A stretch of DNA of 54,483 nt from contig PLYM01000059.1 of NCBI GenBank assembly GCA_003153375.1, forward strand, positions 30,187 to 84,669. The letters run 5' to 3'. Of this stretch, positions 1 to 8,138 are shown piece after piece. The translations under genes were made by a program, and so were the position numbers. The notes beneath the pieces are model-generated. The model ran no database searches, had not been told where the DNA came from, and saw only the letters and a list, made by a program, of their open reading frames with translations. Every line of letters begins with the position of its first letter. Position 1 is the stretch's first letter. This stretch comes from Planctomycetaceae bacterium (lineage in GTDB: Bacteria; Planctomycetota; Planctomycetia; Pirellulales; PALSA-1355).

Positions 1-363
1 ATCAGCTACATCCACGCCGAGGGCTATCCGGCGGCCGAGATGAAGCACGGTCCGATCGCACTGGTTGACGAGCACACGCCGAGCGTGATCATCATTCCGC
101 GGGGATTTGTCTACGACAAGGTGATGTCGAACCTGGAAGAGATCAAAGCCCGCGGCGGACCGGTGATTGCCATCGTTTGCGAGGGCGACACTCGCGTGGC
201 CGGCGTGGCCGACGACGTGATCGAAGTGCCGCACGTCGAGGACTTCATCCAGCCGATCGTCACGATCATACCGCTGCAATTGCTGGCCTATCACATCGCG
301 GTGCTGCGCGGCTGCGACGTCGACAAGCCGCGCAACCTGGCCAAGAGCGTCACCGTCGAATAG
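1..363 (+). CDS. glmS: Glucosamine-fructose-6-phosphate aminotransferase (isomerizing), C-terminal part
   Basis: This is the last 120 residues of GlmS, the enzyme that makes glucosamine-6-phosphate from fructose-6-phosphate and glutamine for peptidoglycan and lipopolysaccharide precursors. The gene is cut by the window start and is open from base 1. The visible part is the second SIS sugar-isomerase domain. It contains the family stretch [19 protein letters not shown], which lines the active site, and ends in the typical [10 protein letters not shown] tail. That tail places the catalytic lysine just before a terminal V-E pair, as in GlmS proteins generally. The N-terminal glutaminase domain must lie outside the window. 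A phosphohexomutase that may be the next enzyme of the pathway lies 23 kb away at 23295, so the two are not in one operon. Confidence 0.95.
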   Translation: MSYIHAEGYPAAEMKHGPIALVDEHTPSVIIIPRGFVYDKVMSNLEEIKARGGPVIAIVCEGDTRVAGVADDVIEVPHVEDFIQPIVTIIPLQLLAYHIAVLRGCDVDKPRNLAKSVTVE

Positions 364-430
364 AACGCGACGAATAGGACGCGACGAATGGCACGCGGCG
401 CGTAGAGCGCGGCGAGTTGTCAGCCAGGGC

Positions 431-712
431 CTATCGCAACAGCAAGACCGCTCCGGCAATGGCGGCGGCAATCAAAAAGGCGATCGCGGCGCAGCCACGC
501 GTCGAAACCTCGACCTTCACGCGCGGCGGCGCGGTAAATCGCTCGGGCATTTCGGCCCGCAACCGCGTCTCGAGAGCTTCGATGAAATCCTTCGCTTCCT
601 TGAGGCCCGAACCCGTGCAGGTGCGATAGATCTTGATCGCCTCGATGAATCGTCCCGCGAATAGAGCCTGGTTAATCGCGTCGATCTTTTCTTGCGACAA
701 CTCGGAGTCCAT
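431..712 (-). CDS. Small membrane protein with ribosomal L7/L12 C-terminal-like domain
   Basis: A 93-residue protein. Residues 1-60 resemble the C-terminal domain of ribosomal protein L7/L12: the segment GRFIEAIKIYRTCTGSGLKE matches the pattern in which a helix is followed by G-(S/L)-GLKEAK. A single hydrophobic helix of about 20 residues ends the protein, so it is probably a small tail-anchored membrane protein. I chose the ATG at 712 because GGGGAGA lies 5 bases upstream; an open frame extends further back to 832 but has no such site. Planctomycetes often encode stand-alone L7/L12-like proteins whose role is unknown. It is convergent with glmS and lies beside the tRNA, outside the integrated element. 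The fold assignment is from motif similarity only. Confidence 0.75.
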   Translation of the reverse strand: MDSELSQEKIDAINQALFAGRFIEAIKIYRTCTGSGLKEAKDFIEALETRLRAEMPERFTAPPRVKVEVSTRGCAAIAFLIAAAIAGAVLLLR

Positions 713-850
713 CGATATCTCCCCTGACCCGGCGAACGCAGGGACTACAGGTTGCCTAGCATCTGTCGGAAGCGCCATTATGCCTGGCACGCCCCAGGGC
801 TCCAACCGCTGTCCGCCCACACGAGGAGCCACTATATTTGAATCGAGCGC

Positions 851-2216
<1,366 letters not shown>

Positions 2217-2217
2217 G

Positions 2218-2451
2218 TTATCTGCCTTTTGCTTTGCCAGTCGTGCGCTTCACGACAATTTCCAGTTTCAAATACTCGCCAAGTCGGTCCAAGGCGTCCA
2301 TCGAAAGCGTTCGACGCCCGTTGTAGAACTTCGCCAACGCGCTTTCGTCGATGCCGGTTTCCTTGGCGATGCGGTATCGCGTGTGACCGGATTCGTCGAT
2401 TGCCCGGCGTAGCTGGTCGGTTAGTTGGTCGCTCAATCTATGCGTATTCAT
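2218..2451 (-). CDS. XRE-family helix-turn-helix protein
   Basis: A 77-residue DNA-binding protein with one Cro/CI-type helix-turn-helix at about residues 20-62. The pattern TRYRIAKETGIDESALAKF gives the two helices, followed by LSMDALDRLGEYLKLEI, a common end of the fold. Its stop lies one base before the integrase ATG, so the two are likely co-transcribed. By position and family it is a candidate regulator of integration or excision, like the Cro/CI or Stl-type regulators of phages and satellites. Which operator it binds cannot be seen. Confidence 0.88.
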   Translation of the reverse strand: MNTHRLSDQLTDQLRRAIDESGHTRYRIAKETGIDESALAKFYNGRRTLSMDALDRLGEYLKLEIVVKRTTGKAKGR

Positions 2452-2490
2452 TTCCCCGACCTTAGTCAGTGCTGGCTATTTTGTCCAGCA

Positions 2491-2679
2491 TCATCCTGTG
2501 GCTTTGCTCCTCTCAAGGTAGGCCCGCAGGTCGACCGGATCATATCGCACCGCGCGACCGATCCGAACACAGGGTAGCTCCCCGCGTTTGTTTAGGTTGT
2601 AGATCGTCATCTCACTCACGCGCAGAAGCTTGGCGGTTTCGCCGCCCGTCAACAGAGGTTCGGAAATTGCAGCGACCAT
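2491..2679 (-). CDS. AlpA/excisionase-like MerR-type HTH protein
   Basis: A 62-residue HTH_17 (AlpA/excisionase) protein. It contains LTGGETAKLLRVSEMTIYNL, then KRGELPCVRIGRAVRYDPVDL, the usual winged helix-turn-helix that reads 'column' sites near att or activates the integrase. The ATG at 2679 is preferred because GGAG lies 9 bases upstream; an ATG five codons earlier (2694) has no such site. It lies 39 bases upstream of the XRE gene in the same direction. In phage satellites AlpA is the usual activator of the int-xis or replication module, and that role is inferred here. Confidence 0.88.
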   Translation of the reverse strand: MVAAISEPLLTGGETAKLLRVSEMTIYNLNKRGELPCVRIGRAVRYDPVDLRAYLERSKATG

Positions 2680-2809
2680 TTGTGAGGTCTCCATATATGT
2701 TCTCGGAACCAGCGTGGCCCGATTCGGGAAAAGAAACGAAGGGACCAGAGAGAAGCCTGGCTACGGAACCAGCGCGGCGGGGGCTGCCCGCCGGCCGGTC
2801 CGCAGCAAC

Positions 2810-3283
2810 TTAGGCAAGCAAGCCTTCCCATTTGGAGCCTGCCACGTCAATTTCTGGCGAGACCTGAACCCGAGTCCGGCTGCTTGGCGTTAAGCCAAGT
2901 TCTACAGCGTATGCCCTCATCTGGCGCAGGCTTTCGTTTGCAACACTGAGCCACGGGGACACCTGGAGGCAGCCTGCTGGGGTCCGAACAACTGCGCCCC
3001 CTTCCTGGACGTTCCTTTCGGCATCCGCCCAGCGGCTGAAAGTGGCGGCATACGCCGCGAGAGCGGCCGTATCCAAGTCAGTCAAGACTCGCAGCCGGAA
3101 GAGCTGCGGGGCAAGACGGTCAAATTCTGCCCTGGCTTCGTCGCTCAAGTGCGACGGGGCCTCGGGCACAGCAGGATCAGGCTTGGGCTCGGCTCCGTTG
3201 ATGCGGTCGGCGCGAGCGGTCCCTTGGAGGATTTTGATTGCAGTTGGTAGGGGTTTTCGTCCGTTCATAGGTCGTTCATCCAA
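2810..3283 (-). CDS. Phage terminase small subunit, P27 family
   Basis: A 157-residue protein matching the P27-type small terminase pattern. It has an N-terminal KPLPTAIKILQGTARADR box, a proline-rich stretch (PDPAVPEAPSHLSDEA), the helical core LTDLDTAALAAYAATFSRWA, and the end ELGLTPSSRTRVQV. Small terminases recognise pac/cos sites and bring a large terminase to the DNA. No large terminase is present in the window, so this copy can act only with a partner from another phage, or it is a relic. In phage satellites an orphan TerS redirects a helper phage's packaging. The start could also be the ATG at 3268. Confidence 0.88.
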   Translation of the reverse strand: MDERPMNGRKPLPTAIKILQGTARADRINGAEPKPDPAVPEAPSHLSDEARAEFDRLAPQLFRLRVLTDLDTAALAAYAATFSRWADAERNVQEGGAVVRTPAGCLQVSPWLSVANESLRQMRAYAVELGLTPSSRTRVQVSPEIDVAGSKWEGLLA

Positions 3284-3581
3284 GATTGGTGGAAATCAAA
3301 CAGTTCGCGGTTCAGGCCGTTTCGGCTGCTCCGCATAATCGCCCCTCAGAACTAGGTGGCGAGTTTCGTTTGCCGGGCGCTCGGCTCAAAGATGGGCCTA
3401 AGCCCGGTCAGATCGAGGTCGTTCACCCCCTCGACCTTGATTTTGGCAAACCGCGCGAGCGTTGCCAGGACGGTCTTGGGCGCGCGTTTCCATAAAAAGA
3501 AGGGGGGCTACCCCGGCCATCCTCTCAGAGAACCGAGGCAGGCGGTGCTGCGTTTTTGCCATGCAGACGAAGGAGTGACGA
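3284..3581 (-). other. Gap before the small terminase; possible decayed short frame
   Basis: About 300 bases with no convincing gene. On the minus strand, one frame between about 3497 and 3351 reads a protein-like stretch (KTVLATLARFAKIKVEGVND, ending ARQTKLAT), but it has no start codon. The neighbouring frame supplies an ATG at about 3520 after GAGG and then leaves this frame. This could be a small gene with a frameshift or just chance. Confidence 0.3.
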
Positions 3582-3674
3582 GTGAAGGGTGTGAAGCCAT
3601 TTTCAGGTTTCCCCCCTATATGAATACATATAGAGAAAGAAACCGGAAATGGCTTCACATCCTTCACCCTTCAC
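3582..3674. other. Large imperfect inverted repeat with AT-rich centre; candidate replication origin
   Basis: The arms are 3582-3610 (gtgaagggtgtgaagccatt and onward) and 3639-3674. They are complementary apart from a 6-7 base insertion and one or two mismatches. GTGAAGG-type direct repeats lie within each arm. The centre is AT-rich and contains the palindrome tatatg-aata-catata at 3618-3633. The right arm overlaps the stop codon of the primase-helicase gene. Origins of P4- and SaPI-type replication modules consist of iterons flanking an AT-rich stretch beside the replication gene, so this is a good origin candidate. Function is inferred. Confidence 0.55.
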
Positions 3675-6139
3675 GCGGCTACGGCCAAGGAAAGACCGCG
3701 CCAGCTGCTTTTTCCCTTTTCCGGCCCAGCCGTAACTCGCTCATTCGTAAAACCGCGATCTCGCAACAGGCTGGCGAACTTTCTCGCGGTCATATCCCAA
3801 TCGCCAGTATGCCCCTTGTATGCCTTCAAAAGCTCGGTGGCACCGCTTGTTTCGTTTGCCTTTTGTTGGCAGCAAGATTCCAGAAACTCCGCCATAGAGT
3901 CCTCAGCAGCCTTGTATCGAGCAGTGGCGATTCTGACCGACTCAGGGTAGTTCAAGCCGGTACGTTGCCATTCCATGCAACCGTCGACCATCCAACGCAA
4001 GATACCGGAATACTCGGCCCGCAGCTTGTCCGGCAGCTCCAAATCGGCCTCTAACTCCGGTGGCCCGGTCTCGCCCTTGTCCTTTTGCCAGAAGCGTTTT
4101 CCGAACAACACAAGGCAGACTCGCCGCCAAGTGCCAGGGTCAGTGCTCTTAATCCTCGGCTTGTGGTTGGTCGAAATGACTAGCTTGTGCGTTGGATCGA
4201 ATTCCCAGTAGTTCTCGTGCATTCCCCGCGCAGTAATCCGGTCCGGGCTGGCCATTTCTTTTAGGTCGGCATCATCTAGCTCGCGATCCTCGCCGGTCTC
4301 ATTGATGACTGCCAATCGCTTGCCAAACACCGTCGTTTTAACGGTCGGATGTTCGCTGCCGCCGCCCTTGCTCAGGATCAGGTTAGCTGGCGCACGAACA
4401 CCGTAGTCACCGAGGATTTCCAACAAAGCCTGGACAAAGGTGCTTTTGCCGTTCGCCCCAAGACCGTGGAAAAAGACGACTGCTTGTTCGCGCGTGTGAC
4501 CGGTCAGGAAGTACCCCGCGAGTCGTTGGATGAAGCCAATTAACTCGTGGTCGCCGCCAAATACCTTGTCGAGAAAACTCTGCCAAGTCGGGCACTCGGC
4601 CTCTGGGATGTATGGCACGGGTGCGAGCTTGGTCAAATAATCGTCGCGTCGGTGCTCCCGTAGCCGGCCGGTCCGAAGGTCCAGCGTGCCGTTGGCGACG
4701 TTCAAGGCGAAGGCGTCCTTGTCGAATTGCTCGGGACAGACTGCGATTCCCGGCTCACTGCGGGCCAAACTGACGATATTTCGGATGCTGCTTGCGCTAT
4801 TTGTAGCGCGGACAAAGCCATAAACCGCCTGCGTTTCGCGATCCCCGGAGAGGAATTCGCTCCACAATCCATCGGCATAAGCTTTGACAAGGCCGTCAAT
4901 TGAACGACGGTCGTCAACTTTCCAACGTTGCTCGTCCCAAACAAGCCACTTACTCCAAGGGTCGCACCAGCGGATAACGTCTCCGAATTGACCGACAAAG
5001 CGGCGGGCGTTTGCGGCGTCACTTCGGCCCTCGCCGCTCCAAATCGAGGGCAGTGCAGCGCTGCCCCGCGTAGCATTTCTCTCGGCGTCCCGAATGCGTT
5101 TCAGAATCTGGTCGTCGGACCATTGCCCGGGAAATGGCTTCGACTCGGCTGCTTTGCGAATCGCGGCAACCGCGTCCGTGTCGTTCAGGTCATGTTCCAC
5201 AGCGCTGCACGCATAGGCGTACAGGCGTTTAGAACCGTCCTCCTGGTCTTCCATGCGTTTCCGCAACATCGCGGCAACAGCTTTTGAAATGGTCCCTGGC
5301 GCTGTCGCCACGGGCACCGTCTTGGCTTGTGGCTTGACGGAATTGAGAATTCGTTGAACGACGATCTCAGGAAGCTCCGCCGCCTCGCAATCATCAAACG
5401 ACACCTCCCACTCCCGGCGCGTGCCGTCTGGATTCTCACTGGGAGGAATAACGCTTTGGACCTGCTTGCCGCCGGCCCCAATCCGAATGCCCAGTTTCTT
5501 GAAGTTCAAAATCCCCACTTCGAGAGCGGTCAGGCGGGCATCGCCTTTGAAGATATAGTGTTTGCCGCGCGGGCTGGCGAAGCACGGCGTTCGCGGAACG
5601 TCGCAGCCCTCAAATAACTCGCGGAAAACTTCCTCTTGCTCGGCGTCGTCGGCCTCAATGTCAATCAGGCGTCCGTCGAAAATGAGGCCCAGATTGTGGT
5701 CAGAGTGCTCGGCAAAATGGGCCTTCAAGGCTTCCGGGTCCCGCCATCGGGTTCCGCCCCAGTCAATGCCCACGGGTTTTTTGCCGTTACATGGAACCAC
5801 CGGGCGGCCGGCGTCGAGATGTGTATTCTTAGTTGGTCGCGTTTCGCAGTCGAACCACTGGCAAGTCCACCGTGGACACTCCGGCCGTTTGCCGAAAGGG
5901 GCTTTTACGGTGTCGACCTGATAATCGTGGACGACGATCGAGCGATAGTCAACGAAATGGACGTGACGGCCGACGACAGCCGGCTCACGGCGAAAGAGCG
6001 GAATAAAGTTCTGGAAATAAGGCGGCTGTTTCCCGAAGCTTTCGCTGGTGCTTGGTTCAGAAAAGGCCCGACGGTCCCGCTGAACCAACCGACCGCGAGG
6101 TAGCTCCCCAGAGCCCGCTCTACCTCGGCTTCCGACCAA
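3671..6139 (-). CDS. Primase-polymerase / D5-type SF3 helicase (replication protein)
   Basis: The replication protein of the element, up to 822 residues. It contains a bifunctional primase/polymerase domain (about 107-290) with the metal-binding motif LIDIEADD near 160 and FASPRGKHYIF. A D5-N region follows (about 395-530), then an SF3 helicase with Walker A GLGANGKST near 560, INETGEDRELDDADLKE as the acidic motif, and the sensor stretch THKLVISTNHKPRI. Proteins of this build start and unwind replication of P4-like and PICI elements. The N-terminus is uncertain: the open frame begins at a TTG (6139) that overlaps the previous gene by 20 bases, has no ribosome binding site, and the first 100 residues look unlike the family. 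The true start may be internal, or the region may be frameshifted. Confidence 0.9.
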   Translation of the reverse strand: MVGSRGRAGSGELPRGRLVQRDRRAFSEPSTSESFGKQPPYFQNFIPLFRREPAVVGRHVHFVDYRSIVVHDYQVDTVKAPFGKRPECPRWTCQWFDCETRPTKNTHLDAGRPVVPCNGKKPVGIDWGGTRWRDPEALKAHFAEHSDHNLGLIFDGRLIDIEADDAEQEEVFRELFEGCDVPRTPCFASPRGKHYIFKGDARLTALEVGILNFKKLGIRIGAGGKQVQSVIPPSENPDGTRREWEVSFDDCEAAELPEIVVQRILNSVKPQAKTVPVATAPGTISKAVAAMLRKRMEDQEDGSKRLYAYACSAVEHDLNDTDAVAAIRKAAESKPFPGQWSDDQILKRIRDAERNATRGSAALPSIWSGEGRSDAANARRFVGQFGDVIRWCDPWSKWLVWDEQRWKVDDRRSIDGLVKAYADGLWSEFLSGDRETQAVYGFVRATNSASSIRNIVSLARSEPGIAVCPEQFDKDAFALNVANGTLDLRTGRLREHRRDDYLTKLAPVPYIPEAECPTWQSFLDKVFGGDHELIGFIQRLAGYFLTGHTREQAVVFFHGLGANGKSTFVQALLEILGDYGVRAPANLILSKGGGSEHPTVKTTVFGKRLAVINETGEDRELDDADLKEMASPDRITARGMHENYWEFDPTHKLVISTNHKPRIKSTDPGTWRRVCLVLFGKRFWQKDKGETGPPELEADLELPDKLRAEYSGILRWMVDGCMEWQRTGLNYPESVRIATARYKAAEDSMAEFLESCCQQKANETSGATELLKAYKGHTGDWDMTARKFASLLRDRGFTNERVTAGPEKGKSSWRGLSLAVAA

Positions 6140-6347
6140 CCTGATGCCGGCAACTTTCGTAGTGCAGCTCGACGGTCAATTCGTGCATGGCATCGCGGGC
6201 CTTGGCCACCAGCTTGAGCGATTGATCGTCGCGCAGAAAGCCCACCTTTTCCATGCGGCGGTGCAGCCGATTCAAGTAGCCCAGCATGGGCCGTAGTTTC
6301 TCCGCGAGGGCGCTGGCCTGCTCGGCGGTTAGTTGACGGCGGGGCAT
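6120..6347 (-). CDS. Small protein of unknown function in the element
   Basis: A 75-residue basic, mostly helical protein starting PRRQLTAEQASALAEKLRPM and ending with a short Cys-His containing stretch (HYESCRHQVGRKPR). I recall similar short proteins in planctomycete mobile elements, but I cannot assign a function. It is the first gene of the minus-strand replication module and its end overlaps the longest possible primase frame. The ATG at 6347 removes 12 low-complexity residues of a longer frame that opens at 6383. The ribosome binding site is weak. Confidence 0.55.
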   Translation of the reverse strand: MPRRQLTAEQASALAEKLRPMLGYLNRLHRRMEKVGFLRDDQSLKLVAKARDAMHELTVELHYESCRHQVGRKPR

Positions 6348-6460
6348 GGCCGTAGTGCAGGCCTGGCCACATCGGCGCGCCAATTGCCTTGTTGTTGCTT
6401 CGCCGGTCGTCTATTCTTTGACTGACTGGGCTACTGTAATCACTAAAGGCGGGAACGCTA

Positions 6461-7486
6461 ATGCGGTTAACAATTCGGAATCTCCCTCGCAACGCCGCGC
6501 TGGCGTTGTTGGCCTTGCTGCTGGCGTTCACCGCCGATGCTCGGGCGGTCACGATGGCATGGTCATCAGTCGGCAATCCTAGCAATGCGCCCGATCCAGC
6601 GACCGGCTCGCTATACGGTGCTGTTGGCTACGCTTTCAGCATTGGCACTTATGACGTGACGAACAGTCAGTACGCCGAGTTTCTCAACGCCAAAGATTCC
6701 ACGGGCACGAATACACTCGGACTTTGGAACTTCTTGATGTCCCAGGTTGACCGAGGATTTGGTCTCAGCGTCGGCGGGATTGAATTCATATCCGGCAATC
6801 CGGACGGCGAGAAATATCAGGTTGACGGAGGCTTCGAGCAATTTCCGGTGAGCCGGACCAACTGGTTTGACGCGATTCGCTTCGCCAACTGGATGAACAA
6901 CGGCCAAGGTAGCGGCTCTACCGAGACGGGTGCCTATACGATCTTGGGTGGCACGCCTACTCCGTCCCAAGCCAATAGCATCACTCGGAACCTGGGGGCA
7001 ACGATTGTAATTCCCAGCGAAAACGAGTGGTATAAGGCAGCCTACTTTAACCCTGCCACCAATTCGTTTTTCCAGTACCCGACCAGCGGCAACAGCGTGC
7101 CCATCGCAAGTCCTCCGACTACTCTGGCGAACCACGTGAACGCTTCCGGAGGGAGTCTAGGCCATATCACTGACGTGGGCGCATATGCGGGAACAACGAG
7201 CCCATCTGGTGCGTTCGACATGGGCGGCAACGTCGATCAGTGGAACGACACTTTAGTTGGTGGCTCGCTTCGTGGCTTCCGCGGAGGTTCGTTCGTTGAA
7301 CTGGTTTCCGATATGCGATCCTCATTCCGTCAAATCTCTGACCCAGCCAACCAACAGCTCTCAGGAGGCTTCCGCGTAGCTAACATCCCGACAGGTTATG
7401 TCCCTGAACCCAGCAGCCTCATTCTCGCCGGCCTCGGCATCGTCGGCTTGCTAGCTTTGAGTTGGCGACGACGGAAAATCGCCTAG
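6461..7486 (+). CDS. PEP-CTERM protein with SUMF1/FGE-like domain
   Basis: A 341-residue secreted protein. A signal peptide (about 1-29) is followed by a formylglycine-generating-enzyme-like (SUMF1) domain, recognisable by GTYDVTNSQYAEFLNA, PVSRTNWFDAIRFANWMN, VIPSENEWYKAAYF, GAFDMGGNVDQW and GGFRVAN. A PEP-CTERM sorting signal follows (from about 314): VPEPSSL, a hydrophobic helix, then WRRRK. The protein contains no cysteine at all, so it cannot do the cysteine-based chemistry of true FGE and is probably a binding or structural relative. PEP-CTERM proteins need an exosortase, which is not encoded in this window. The start ATG has aaaggcggga upstream. The gene is cargo of the element and diverges from the replication module. 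Confidence 0.9.
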   Translation: MRLTIRNLPRNAALALLALLLAFTADARAVTMAWSSVGNPSNAPDPATGSLYGAVGYAFSIGTYDVTNSQYAEFLNAKDSTGTNTLGLWNFLMSQVDRGFGLSVGGIEFISGNPDGEKYQVDGGFEQFPVSRTNWFDAIRFANWMNNGQGSGSTETGAYTILGGTPTPSQANSITRNLGATIVIPSENEWYKAAYFNPATNSFFQYPTSGNSVPIASPPTTLANHVNASGGSLGHITDVGAYAGTTSPSGAFDMGGNVDQWNDTLVGGSLRGFRGGSFVELVSDMRSSFRQISDPANQQLSGGFRVANIPTGYVPEPSSLILAGLGIVGLLALSWRRRKIA

Positions 7487-7504
7487 CCAATCAAACTGAG
7501 AATG

Positions 7505-7640
7505 CAGCAAACGCCCCACGATCACCGCCGCCTGCGACGGAAGAGCAAGGCACCGGCCCCCCATCGCCAGCAGCGCCCAGGTCGAGGGCTCGGGAAGGCC
7601 TCGCACCGGCGAATCCGCTAGCCGCCTCTGAGCGCGGACC
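7505..7640 (-). pseudogene. Relic of a PEP-CTERM gene 3' end, frameshifted
   Basis: The minus strand reads VRGLPEPSTWALLAM. After a run of six G (7557-7562) the sequence continues correctly only if one G is removed, giving GALLFRRRRR and a TGA. This is the canonical PEP-CTERM tail: PEP box, hydrophobic helix, arginine cluster, stop. Upstream the frame is closed within about 25 codons, so only the tail remains. It lies tail-to-tail with the intact PEP-CTERM gene. The one-base excess in a G run could also be a sequencing error, but the missing body of the gene supports a relic. Confidence 0.65.
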
Positions 7641-8138
7641 GCGACAATTCTGAAGGCGGGCTAGTGCCAAAATGGGCCCATAAATGACACGGCGCCAAGA
7701 ACGACGACTTTCCGGGACCGCCGATCCCCACAGCCGTCCGTCACCGCTGGTCGTAATCCGAGAGGTCGTCTTCGCCGAGCAGCCTCACACATGCCCCGTC
7801 CTCTCGTCGTCAGCTCGGGTTGAAAAAGAGAATGCGAGTGCTCGCGCTCCCCAGGCTGAGCGGCTGGAGAGAGTCGCGCGACCAGCATGAATGTTGAAAT
7901 AGATAAACCACAAAGCTTAACTGCGTGCCAGATGAATAGGAATTATGGGAATCATGGATTGTATATATCGGTGTCGCTAATTTTACGCAGCATTGACAGA
8001 TTCCCATGTCCGCCTAGAATGCCGTCCGCACGATTCAATTTCAACAAGCGGGATGAAATAAGAGTTAGGGGTTGAATGAGCTGACTTTGCGGGCCGAGGT
8101 AAAGCATCACACAGGACCAATACAAAAGGATGACACCG
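7641..8138. other. Non-coding stretch upstream of the beta-helix protein gene
   Basis: About 500 bases with no convincing gene. The part from about 7885 to 8030 is clearly more AT-rich than its surroundings and probably holds the promoter of the gene at 8139. Short frames on both strands lack ribosome binding sites. Confidence 0.4.

Noticed and set aside
3398-3667. 89-residue minus-strand frame across the inverted repeat
   Set aside because: Its first third is the inverted repeat itself, and the most protein-like stretch of the region is in another frame.
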